Source: an uncultured Prevotellaceae bacterium (lineage in GTDB: Bacteria; Bacteroidota; Bacteroidia; Bacteroidales; Bacteroidaceae). From it: DNA of 13,463 nucleotides. Positions 7,543 to 13,463 of the stretch are shown here, one piece after another. Each line of letters begins with the position of its first letter. Position 1 is the stretch's first letter. The notes beneath the pieces were generated by a model that ran no database searches, was not told where the DNA came from, and saw only the letters and a list, made by a program, of their open reading frames with translations. A program made the translations under genes and the position numbers. The stretch is taken from assembly GCA_937915745.1 (NCBI GenBank), contig CALGGJ010000128.1, positions 1-13,463 of the forward strand, given 5' to 3'.

Positions 7543-9501
7543 TTATTTGAGTTCGAGAGGTATGAGTGTAGCGTTGTTCTTACCTTTGTATTGTGACATC
7601 TCATTGCCTACCGGTGCCCCTATGTATGTAGGGTCGCACAGGGTGTATGTTTCTCCGTCGAGGTTGTACTGTGCTGCACCTCCTTCGGCCTTGAACTTGT
7701 CGGTATTGTTAAACTTCACTGCTGCAGCGAGGTGTCCCGGATAATATACGAGTGCGCATTTCAATCCGAGTACTTCGCGCACGAGGCGAGTGAAGAGTAT
7801 TGAGCGGTCTTCGCAATCGCATCCTGGGTAGAAGAGTGTTTCTTCGGCAAAGAACGGGCGGTCGCCACCCCACACCTGGTCGTCATAGGCGTATGGCATT
7901 GACGTTTGTACGAGGTTGAGCAGGCGTTCCACTTGTTCGAGTTCTGACAGGCCTTCGAGCTGTTTGCGCAGTGCCGGATAGATTTGGTTCCTTACGTCAT
8001 CGTCGAATGGTGCTTCAGCGTATGCGAGCCATCGTTTGTATTCTTCGGGTGCGATGAATCCTTGTGGGAAGTCGTTGTAGAAGTTGATGAGCGACTTATT
8101 TACTGACACATCGATTGCGAAGTCGGGATAGCCTTCGGAGACGAGGTGTCGCACTGGCGACATTTCGCCTTTCAGCTGTTGTGAGTATGGTACATACAGC
8201 GACAGTGCTTTCTCCTGGGGGAAGGATGCAGGGCATATGTAGAGAGCCTTGCTGTAGTCGTCTTCTTTTTTCCGCAGGTAGTATTTCTCGTTGTCGAGTA
8301 CGTAGTATCCGCGGTTCACGATGATGTGCTGACAAGCTATGAGCAGGTAGAGGCGGTTGTCGGTGTCGCTTGCGAATTTCACCTTGTAGCCTGACTGGTA
8401 GAGCAGGAATCCTATCAGGAGTTCGGCTTCGTTGGTGTTTGTGCCGCAGAATTCTTCTGCCACTTTCTGGAGCAGCAGCAGGTATGCCCAGTCGCACAGT
8501 TTCATCTTACTGCGGAGGTCGAGACAGTCGATGAGCAGGTTGTCGTAGTATTTGGTCGATAGTTGTTTCTGTAGTATGTCGGCTATGTTGTCGGGGGTTA
8601 TAACTCCGATGTGCAGCCGTTTTGTTTCGTCGATGTGTACGTTGAGTTCTTGTCCGTAAAAATCGACCGGCATGGTTGAATACTGCTGTATTGGTTCGGG
8701 CACTTCCACTTTTTCGATTGGGATCTCGGGTTCTTTCTGCGATGGCAACACGAGTTTCTGCTGTGGCGTGGCCGGTTGTGGTTGTGCTTTGTCGCGCAAT
8801 ACTTCAAGTTCTTCTTTATTGAATCTCACTACTTTTTCCACTCCGCGTTCTCTTCCTCCGAATATTCTCAGTCGGTTGGTGGTGTTGGTGTCAGTATATA
8901 CCACTGGTTTCAGTTCCTCGCGTTGTGGCAGTTGTATTGGTGGTTCGGCTCCTATCTTCTGCCATGCCTGTCGCACGAAGTTGGCGTATGTCTCGTTGTT
9001 TTTGCGTCGGAATTCGTCGAATTCTTGTCGTGTGCGGTTTTTGAACTCGTTGAAACGGTCGGCAAAGGTCTTTGGCTTTTGGTTTTCTTCTACGTATTGT
9101 TCGATGCCCCGTGTCACTGTGGCGAAGTCGGTGTAGCGTTTCTGTGCGGTCAGGCCTTTGTTGGTCATTTGGTTTTTCACGTATGCCACGTATCGTTCCG
9201 ACACGTTGGACACGCTGTTGCCTTCGGCTTTCGACAGTGATTCAACGGTTCCTTTGCCTGGTTGGCTTATGGTGATGCGCTTGGAGTTGGTTGGGTCGAT
9301 GAGTTCCAGTTTGCCTCCGTAGGGCACATTCACCACGGTGGTTGGTGTTACGGTGGTTTGCATCACCAGTGGTTGGCTGCTGCCGTCTTTCATGTATGTG
9401 ACGTCGCCCACCACGTGGTAGGTCTGCAAGTTTTGAGCCGTAAGCCCTGCTGTCTGCACGACGAGGGTGGCTATTGCTATCAGTCTTGTGGTTTGTTTCA
9501 T
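7543..9501 (-). CDS. Exported FecR-like / transglutaminase-like protease
   Basis: A 652-residue exported protein. The start at 9501 is chosen because its ATG overlaps the TGA of the CHASE2 gene (ATGA, 9501-9498) and gives a signal peptide ending GLTA before Gln23; the open frame extends to 9771, but that part is a shadow of the CHASE2 gene. Residues about 27-88 look FecR-like (VVGDVTYMKDG, VNVPYGGKLELID). A charged, probably helical stretch (100-240) and a Pro/Gln-rich linker follow. Residues about 295-420 form a globular part (NEAELLIGFLLYQSGYKVKF) that recalls a degenerate transglutaminase fold. Residues about 520-640 are the transglutaminase-like core: YPGCDCEDRS with candidate nucleophile Cys563, YYPGHLAAAV with His590, and LCDPTYIG with Asp623, a complete Cys-His-Asp triad. 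Such domains in bacteria are mostly proteases or amide-bond hydrolases. Substrate unknown. Confidence 0.87.
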   Translation of the reverse strand: MKQTTRLIAIATLVVQTAGLTAQNLQTYHVVGDVTYMKDGSSQPLVMQTTVTPTTVVNVPYGGKLELIDPTNSKRITISQPGKGTVESLSKAEGNSVSNVSERYVAYVKNQMTNKGLTAQKRYTDFATVTRGIEQYVEENQKPKTFADRFNEFKNRTRQEFDEFRRKNNETYANFVRQAWQKIGAEPPIQLPQREELKPVVYTDTNTTNRLRIFGGRERGVEKVVRFNKEELEVLRDKAQPQPATPQQKLVLPSQKEPEIPIEKVEVPEPIQQYSTMPVDFYGQELNVHIDETKRLHIGVITPDNIADILQKQLSTKYYDNLLIDCLDLRSKMKLCDWAYLLLLQKVAEEFCGTNTNEAELLIGFLLYQSGYKVKFASDTDNRLYLLIACQHIIVNRGYYVLDNEKYYLRKKEDDYSKALYICPASFPQEKALSLYVPYSQQLKGEMSPVRHLVSEGYPDFAIDVSVNKSLINFYNDFPQGFIAPEEYKRWLAYAEAPFDDDVRNQIYPALRKQLEGLSELEQVERLLNLVQTSMPYAYDDQVWGGDRPFFAEETLFYPGCDCEDRSILFTRLVREVLGLKCALVYYPGHLAAAVKFNNTDKFKAEGGAAQYNLDGETYTLCDPTYIGAPVGNEMSQYKGKNNATLIPLELK

Positions 9502-10694
9502 TGTTGGTTGATTGTTTTGGCCTGTTGCTCTTCGCGTTTCCTGGCTTTTGCGGTTTTGTAGTTTACGATTGAGGTGTGCATGAGTCGGGCGGTTCCGAGG
9601 AATGCTATGACCGACAGCACCCACGCCATGTTGAAACTGATGTTGTAGTAGGCGAACACTCTGAAGCCTAAATATACGAACAGTACTGATACGATGGCCA
9701 GCAGTATGTTGATGCTGTAGGTTGAGCCTACGAGGAACTTCAGCATGATGTTTTCTGAATTCCATGTCCAATCTACAAAGTATCCCACCAGCACTTGGGC
9801 CATCAGCACGAGCAGGAAGGATATGAGCCAGTAGAGTGGTTTGCTCAGTGTCTTGAATTCCTTGCTGTAGATGAGTGTCTGTATGCTGTATGCCAGCAAC
9901 TCCACGCCTGCTATCTTGCCTCCTGGCACCCAGTGTGTGTCAGCGTCTTCATACATTGCTCCGAACATCACTATCTGGTCGGTGATGAGTTCGGGATGTC
10001 GCGGCACGTCTTCGGGTTGCAACACACGGAACACGGTGGGCGAGAAGTTGATTTTGATGTCGCCTGTGCGTCCGTAGGTAAGGTCTTTGCCTGCGTATGC
10101 GTTGGCCACTTTCACTGCTATCGATGGTTTGTCGGAACCCTCAAATCGCTCGCTTAGCGGCAGGGTGCGTTTTGTGGGGTCGTAGAGTGTTCGCGGCATG
10201 TTGACGGTGCCTTCGGTGATATCCACGAAGTATGCGAAGAATGAGTGTATCTCCTTGGTCCATCCAATGCTGTCGATACCGCTGTGGTCGAGCATTTTCA
10301 AGGCCCATACTATGTTGTCGTAGTCTTCGGCCACACTCGTTATGGCATAGTTTCCCTCAAGGTCTTCGCCTTCGTTGTCGAAACAGCAATCGACTCCCAC
10401 CACTTTTGGTCCTGCAGCCTCTATGTCGCGCAGTGTGTTTGCTATGTCGGTGCGGTTGGTGAGGCGTGTGATATCGACTATTGTGATGACACGGCTGGTG
10501 TCGGGTTCGCCCGAGTCGCGCAGTATTTCATAGTAGATGTCGGTGAACGAGAAGTTCTCCAGCGCGCGTTTCATCGGGTTGAGCGGTTTTATCGATGTGG
10601 CAATGAGTACAAAGAATGCCATCAAGGCGGCGGCCAGAATGGTCACCTGCAGGTCCTTCATGAGCCGCTGCCTGAAGGTTCTCTCCGGTTTCAT
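9498..10694 (-). CDS. CHASE2-domain membrane sensor without output domain
   Basis: A 398-residue integral membrane protein. A short cytoplasmic N-terminus leads to a helix at about 17-35. Residues about 40-280 are extracytoplasmic and match CHASE2: VITIVDITRLT, a PKVVGVDCCFD strand pair, DIKINFSPTVFRVLQPEDV, DQIVMFGAMYEDADTHWVP and KIAGVELLAYSIQTLI. Three further helices lie at about 286-307, 325-347 and 353-371. The cytoplasmic tail is only about 27 residues, basic then Gln-rich. CHASE2 is an extracellular sensory domain normally fused to adenylate cyclases, histidine kinases, serine/threonine kinases or diguanylate cyclases; none is present here. The gene starts 1 nt after the upstream stop and ends overlapping the next start by 4 nt, so the three genes should be translated together. 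Ligand unknown. Confidence 0.9.
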   Translation of the reverse strand: MKPERTFRQRLMKDLQVTILAAALMAFFVLIATSIKPLNPMKRALENFSFTDIYYEILRDSGEPDTSRVITIVDITRLTNRTDIANTLRDIEAAGPKVVGVDCCFDNEGEDLEGNYAITSVAEDYDNIVWALKMLDHSGIDSIGWTKEIHSFFAYFVDITEGTVNMPRTLYDPTKRTLPLSERFEGSDKPSIAVKVANAYAGKDLTYGRTGDIKINFSPTVFRVLQPEDVPRHPELITDQIVMFGAMYEDADTHWVPGGKIAGVELLAYSIQTLIYSKEFKTLSKPLYWLISFLLVLMAQVLVGYFVDWTWNSENIMLKFLVGSTYSINILLAIVSVLFVYLGFRVFAYYNISFNMAWVLSVIAFLGTARLMHTSIVNYKTAKARKREEQQAKTINQQ

Positions 10695-10695
10695 C

Positions 10696-11373
10696 TTATT
10701 CTCCGAGCAGTTTTGAGAGTTTGCCCTTCAGTTCGGCGCTCTCGTTTTCGAAGGCTTTCAGTATGTCTGCACGGGCGCGCTTGCCATCGTACGACAGACC
10801 CACCCATACGTCGGTCTGGCCGTTTACTTCACGATACATGTCGAGTATCACCTCGGTGCGTCCTATGCTCTGTTGCATCACCTGCTTGCTTTCGTCAACA
10901 AATTTGCGCACTGCCTCACGGTCGTTCTGCCCCAGTCCCACATCGTTGCCCGAGTCTTCGGCCAGTTCGGCCACCTCGGCGCCCATCATTGTTCCCAGGC
11001 CTACACGGGCACGCATCTCGGCAGCCTTGCGGGCTGTGGTATAGCTGGTTGACGACGATTGATTCTGGCTTAGCAGATATTTTGGCAGGCCTACACTTGG
11101 TTCTGCACGGCGCAGGTAGAATTCGGTCAGTTGCTTGTCAAGCGGCAAAGTGCCCACCGATGGTTTCCAACCCTCCTTCTTCAGGACCTTGGCCTGTTTC
11201 TTGGCATCTTTCAGCACCTTCGATTCGATTTGCTTCTTCGACATCTTGGCAAGTTCCTTACGTTCTTTCACTACTTGTTTCAGTTGGTTGACCGTCATGT
11301 CACCCTCGTTTTGCGCGTTCAGTGCGACACCTCCCATGAGGGCCATCACTAAGAGTAGAAATATTTTTTTCAT
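10696..11373 (-). CDS. LPP20-like exported protein, first gene of the cluster
   Basis: A 225-residue exported protein with a signal peptide (ALNA before Gln21). Residues about 27-72 are a Lys-rich, probably helical or coiled-coil stretch (VVKERKELAKMSKKQIESK). Residues about 80-205 resemble LPP20-type lipoproteins: TEFYLRRAEP, the helix ARKAAEMRARVGLGTMMGAE, and strands VILDMYREVNGQTDVWVGLSY. It lacks a lipobox Cys, so it would be soluble in the periplasm or held by partners. LPP20-like domains often accompany caspase, CHAT and DUF4384 proteins, which fits the neighbours. A canonical promoter lies about 100 bp upstream and no other gene precedes it on this strand. Family assignment is moderate; coding status is secure from length, signal peptide and tight linkage to the CHASE2 gene. 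Confidence 0.82.
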   Translation of the reverse strand: MKKIFLLLVMALMGGVALNAQNEGDMTVNQLKQVVKERKELAKMSKKQIESKVLKDAKKQAKVLKKEGWKPSVGTLPLDKQLTEFYLRRAEPSVGLPKYLLSQNQSSSTSYTTARKAAEMRARVGLGTMMGAEVAELAEDSGNDVGLGQNDREAVRKFVDESKQVMQQSIGRTEVILDMYREVNGQTDVWVGLSYDGKRARADILKAFENESAELKGKLSKLLGE

Positions 11374-11472
11374 AATTCTGATGGTTTATTGATTGGTTTT
11401 GTTTATAATTTTTGTTTCAATTACACTGCCTTGTCCCGTTTCGTCCGGTGGTTCGTGACACACCTTGTGCTG

Positions 11473-11502
11473 CAAATGTAATACTTTTTGTTTTCACAAC
11501 AA
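11473..11502 (-). promoter_or_regulatory. Bacteroidetes-type promoter of the six-gene cluster
   Basis: On the minus strand TACATTTG (11480-11473) matches the -7 consensus TAnnTTTG. A TTG (11502-11500) sits 19 bp upstream in the -33 position within AT-rich DNA. Transcription would begin near 11466 and leave a leader of about 93 nt before the first ATG at 11373. It is the only strong -7 match that I found upstream of the cluster. Confidence 0.6.
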
Positions 11503-11665
11503 TGTAAAAGTAAAAAAAAATGATAAAAATTTCAAGGATATGTTTGTTTTCTTTACAAAATCGTGCGTGCGCGCTCACACATGTACATATTTAGTATCTC
11601 TGCTGCTTAATAACTTTCAGTGCGAGTACTGAGGATTTTGCCCAAGGTTCATGGACTTCGTAACA

Positions 11666-11725
11666 TTTTCTCAGCACCCGACGGCAAATTACACGTGGGG
11701 TCGCAGCCCGCCGCTCGTGAGAAAA
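11666..11725. repeat. 60-nt inverted-repeat element
   Basis: TTTTCTCA (11666-11673) is a perfect complement of TGAGAAAA (11718-11725). Inside, CGA-CGGC on the left can pair with GCCG-c-TCG on the right, giving a longer interrupted stem with a loop of about 25 nt. The right arm then runs into AATTTTCCCGC, which also half-matches the arm, so alternative folding is possible. The core is GC-rich inside an AT-rich region. It is about 60 bp upstream of the zinc-ribbon gene promoter. It could be a dispersed repeat, a terminator for an unseen transcript, or a structured RNA. Confidence 0.5.
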
Positions 11726-11760
11726 ATTTTCCCGCATCATGCAAGTTTTTCAGAAATATA

Positions 11761-11792
11761 TTGGCAGGAGTCATAAAAAATGCCTATCTTTG
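11761..11792 (+). promoter_or_regulatory. Bacteroidetes-type promoter of the zinc-ribbon/GH28 operon
   Basis: TATCTTTG at 11785-11792 matches TAnnTTTG, with TTG at 11761-11763, 21 bp upstream, as the -33 element. Transcription would begin near 11799, about 23 nt before the ATG at 11822. Confidence 0.62.
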
Positions 11793-11821
11793 CCACATAA
11801 ATCCCCAAAAACAAGCGCACT

Positions 11822-11938
11822 ATGATTGAAGAGAAACGCATATACCACTGTGGCGAATGCGGTGGTGAGATCCAGCGCCGACAGGTTTTCTGCCCTACTT
11901 GCGGCAAGAAACTCGACCACTACGACTTCGAAGAATAG
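11822..11938 (+). CDS. 38-residue zinc-ribbon protein
   Basis: A very short gene with a good promoter 30 bp upstream and a complete metal-binding pattern. The protein has CGEC at residues 10-13 and CPTC at 24-27, two CxxC knuckles separated by 10 residues, as in zinc ribbons. The first knuckle is followed by GGEIQRRQVF and the second by GKKLDHYDFEE, an acidic end. Such mini-ribbons often bind RNA, DNA or other proteins, but no specific role can be read here. The stop is 15 bp before the GH28 start, so both are likely on one mRNA. It is cytoplasmic: there is no signal peptide. Conserved spacing of the cysteines and the promoter make it more convincing than a random ORF of this size. Confidence 0.78.
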   Translation: MIEEKRIYHCGECGGEIQRRQVFCPTCGKKLDHYDFEE

Positions 11939-11953
11939 CAAAACCACCTGGCC

Positions 11954-13357
11954 ATGAATATATTAAAGACAGTGACACTCATACTTTTCGTTTGCTTCAC
12001 ACTGGCTGTCAAGTCACAATCGGCCGATGCCTGGCAGACAGAATACGGGCGGGTAGAAAGCAGCATAAGCGTACCAATAATTAAAGATAGGGTGTACGAC
12101 ATAACACGCTACGGAGCCTCCACCCGCAACGATGCAGCCCAAAACCAGCGAGCCATCAACCGCACCATAGAACGATGCTCAAGGGCAGGCGGCGGACGTG
12201 TTGTCATCCCACCCGGAACATGGTACACGGGGGCACTGCGCCTGCAAAGCGGTGTCAACCTTGTCGTGAGCCAGGGTGCACACATATGCTTCTCGGCCGA
12301 CACCGACCTCTACCCACTCGTCACCACCCGCTGGGAAGGACTCGACCTCATCAACTACTCACCGCTCGTCTATGCATACCAGGCCACCGACGTAGCAATC
12401 ACCGGCAGCGGGACCCTCGACGGATGCGCCAGCAATACAGCGTGGTGGCCCATGTGCGGATCGTCACGCTACGGATGGACACCCTCAACACCCGAAGCAC
12501 AATCGCTCGGAAGCCGAAGTAGGCTGCTCCGCATGAGCGACAGCCAAACACCAATCGACCAACGCATCTTCGGCCAGGGACACGGACTCCGCCCACAGAT
12601 GATACAGTTTTATCAGTGCAATCGAGTCCTGCTCGAGGGAGTCAGCATCGTCAACTCTCCATTCTGGTCCGTACATCCACTGCGCAGCAGCAACGTCACT
12701 GTGCGCAACGTGACAATCGAAAACACAGGACCAAACGGTGACGGATGCAACCCCGAGTCGTGCGACGGAGTACTGATTGAAGGATGCCGCTTCAACACAG
12801 GCGACGACTGCATTGCCATCAAGAGCGGCCGAAACGCCGACGGCCGGCATTGGAACGAACCAAGCCAAAACATCATCATACGCAACTGCAACATGGCAAA
12901 CGGTCACGGTGGCGTAGTGATAGGCAGCGAAGTGAGCGGTGGAGCCCGCAACATATTCGTGGAAAACTGCAAGATGGACAGTCCTAACCTCGAACGAGTC
13001 ATCCGACTCAAAACCAACACGTGCCGCGGAGGGATAACAGAAAACCTATACGTGCGCAACATAACAGTAGGACAATGCAAGGAAGCCATAGTGAAGATAA
13101 ACCTTGTATATGAGCCAAACGAGCAAAGCGAACGCGGCCACTACCCCATCGTGCGCAATATATACATCGACAACATCACGTGCCAGCACAGCCGATATGG
13201 AGCATACATTGACGCACTCACCGACTCGACCAACGTACAAAACATCAACATCACCAACTGCACGTGGAACGGCATCACCTCCCCACAGGGTAACCACCTG
13301 CAAGGCCTTATGCGCGACATCCACTTCACCAACGTCACACTCAACATAACCCCATAA
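11954..13357 (+). CDS. Glycoside hydrolase family 28 (polygalacturonase-type) protein
   Basis: A 467-residue exported right-handed beta-helix enzyme that would hydrolyse alpha-1,4-galacturonosyl or related bonds of pectin. Residues 1-21 are a signal peptide (AVKS before Gln22). VYDITRYGA at 48-55 and the GGGRVVIPPGTWYTGALRL stretch are the usual entry to the fold. The GH28 catalytic motifs are all present: NGDGCNP at 261-267 (catalytic Asp263), GDD at 283-285, NGHGG at 316-320 (His318) and RLK at 351-353. The NPESCDGV variant and the domain layout suggest the exo-acting or rhamnogalacturonan-related bacterial subgroup, not fungal endo-enzymes; substrate cannot be fixed. Length is typical. It follows the zinc-ribbon gene by 15 bp. 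No SusC/SusD pair or other pectinase is in the window, so it is not visibly part of a polysaccharide utilisation locus. Confidence 0.95.
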   Translation: MNILKTVTLILFVCFTLAVKSQSADAWQTEYGRVESSISVPIIKDRVYDITRYGASTRNDAAQNQRAINRTIERCSRAGGGRVVIPPGTWYTGALRLQSGVNLVVSQGAHICFSADTDLYPLVTTRWEGLDLINYSPLVYAYQATDVAITGSGTLDGCASNTAWWPMCGSSRYGWTPSTPEAQSLGSRSRLLRMSDSQTPIDQRIFGQGHGLRPQMIQFYQCNRVLLEGVSIVNSPFWSVHPLRSSNVTVRNVTIENTGPNGDGCNPESCDGVLIEGCRFNTGDDCIAIKSGRNADGRHWNEPSQNIIIRNCNMANGHGGVVIGSEVSGGARNIFVENCKMDSPNLERVIRLKTNTCRGGITENLYVRNITVGQCKEAIVKINLVYEPNEQSERGHYPIVRNIYIDNITCQHSRYGAYIDALTDSTNVQNINITNCTWNGITSPQGNHLQGLMRDIHFTNVTLNITP

Positions 13358-13376
13358 CCCCTACCTTATGTAAGCC

Positions 13377-13397
13377 CTTCGGGGTTTTCCCCCGAAG
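13377..13397 (+). terminator. Hairpin after the GH28 gene
   Basis: A perfect 8-bp stem, CTTCGGGG (13377-13384) with CCCCGAAG (13390-13397), around the loop TTTTC, 19 nt past the GH28 stop. No T-run follows on the plus strand, so it may be a weak or processed terminator, but the strength of the stem and the position before the next gene support the call. Confidence 0.6.
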
Positions 13398-13424
13398 CTC
13401 ATCCCCCATAAAACCACACAACCA

Positions 13425-13463
13425 ATGAACACACAGACAATAGGTATCCTGACATCGGGCGGC
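13425..13463 (+). CDS. pfkA: 6-phosphofructokinase, first 13 codons (continues beyond window)
   Basis: The ATG at 13425 opens a frame that runs off the window edge. The visible residues MNTQTIGILTSGG match the N-terminus of bacterial 6-phosphofructokinase, where the I-G-x-L-T-S-G-G strand and loop begins the ATP/PPi-binding site and is normally followed by DAPG. The enzyme phosphorylates fructose 6-phosphate in glycolysis; cytoplasmic. It is separated from GH28 by 67 bp that include a hairpin; no clear -7 box was seen, so read-through from upstream is possible. Only 13 residues are available, so the name rests on this motif alone. Confidence 0.72.
   Translation, partial: MNTQTIGILTSGG

Larger units (their letters stand above)
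11374..11784. other. Long intergenic region between divergent units
   Basis: About 410 bp with no credible gene, between the six-gene cluster (-) and the zinc-ribbon/GH28 pair (+). The left third is AT-rich and holds the cluster promoter. The middle (11562-11633) contains sequence reminiscent of the tandem repeat at 621-718: a near palindrome GTGCGCGCTCAC at 11567-11578 and AGTGCG plus AGTACTGAG at 11619-11633. The right part holds the inverted-repeat structure at 11666-11725. A 69-codon open frame (11620-11829) crosses the inverted repeat and the next promoter and is not believed. Confidence 0.6.

Noticed and set aside
9502..9771. 90-residue N-terminal extension of the transglutaminase-like protein
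   Set aside because: The extension overlaps the end of the CHASE2 gene in another frame and would bury the signal peptide; the ATG at 9501 with the 4-bp ATGA overlap is far more plausible.
10245..11291. 348-codon open frame on the plus strand
   Set aside because: It lies fully antisense to the CHASE2 and LPP20-like genes, which have clear domains, signal or membrane segments and coupled starts. Its Arg/Ser/Cys/Pro-rich translation shows no domain; the open frame follows from the skewed codon use of the opposite strand.
11620..11829. 69-codon plus-strand open frame
   Set aside because: It spans an inverted repeat and the -7/-33 promoter of the zinc-ribbon gene and shows no domain.
11822..13357. 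Polysaccharide utilisation locus around GH28
   Set aside because: No SusC/SusD pair, sensor or second carbohydrate enzyme in the window; the next gene is phosphofructokinase.

Overview
The window looks like chromosomal DNA from a member of the Bacteroidales (Prevotella/Bacteroides/Muribaculaceae-like). Three things point there: promoters of the Bacteroidetes type (a TAnnTTTG -7 box, sometimes with a TTG-like -33 element about 19-21 bp upstream), start codons without Shine-Dalgarno sites, and exported proteins whose signal peptides end A/S followed by Gln (the Bacteroidetes 'Q-rule'). The prephenate dehydrogenase, BspA-type leucine-rich repeats, WG repeats and GH28 pectinase also fit. No tRNA, rRNA, transposase or integrase was seen.

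Layout. 1-571: 3' part of prephenate dehydrogenase (tyrosine synthesis). 572-777: intergenic, with a 22-bp tandem repeat carrying a perfect 12-bp palindrome. 778-1527: two small membrane-protein genes transcribed divergently (a TM2-domain protein on -, an unrecognised one on +). 1603-3825 (+): a secreted 740-residue WG-repeat protein with an RsiV/DUF3298-like middle and an RHS-like tail. It meets the next cluster convergently, with a hairpin between them. 3999-11373 (-): six tightly packed genes that I read as one functional locus. In transcription order they are an LPP20-like periplasmic protein, a CHASE2 membrane sensor without a cytoplasmic output domain, a FecR-like/transglutaminase-like protease, a DUF4384-like protein, an outer-membrane barrel-like protein and a secreted BspA-LRR/caspase (C14) protease. 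11374-11784: about 400 bp non-coding, holding the cluster promoter and a 60-nt inverted-repeat structure. 11822-13357 (+): a 38-residue zinc-ribbon protein and a GH28 polygalacturonase-type enzyme, probably one operon. 13425-end: first 13 codons of 6-phosphofructokinase.

How the genes may work together. The six-gene minus-strand cluster is the notable part. Every product is predicted to be exported or membrane-embedded, so a caspase-like protease and a transglutaminase-fold protease would act outside the cytoplasm next to a CHASE2 sensor. FecR-like, CHASE2, DUF4384 and caspase/CHAT domains are known to recur together in other bacteria, notably cyanobacteria. A compact all-envelope version without a kinase or cyclase is unusual and could be an undescribed envelope-sensing proteolytic system. 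That function is inference; the domains and the gene packing are read from the sequence. The flanking tyrA, GH28 and pfkA genes are housekeeping or carbohydrate metabolism and give no sign of a recent mobile insertion.
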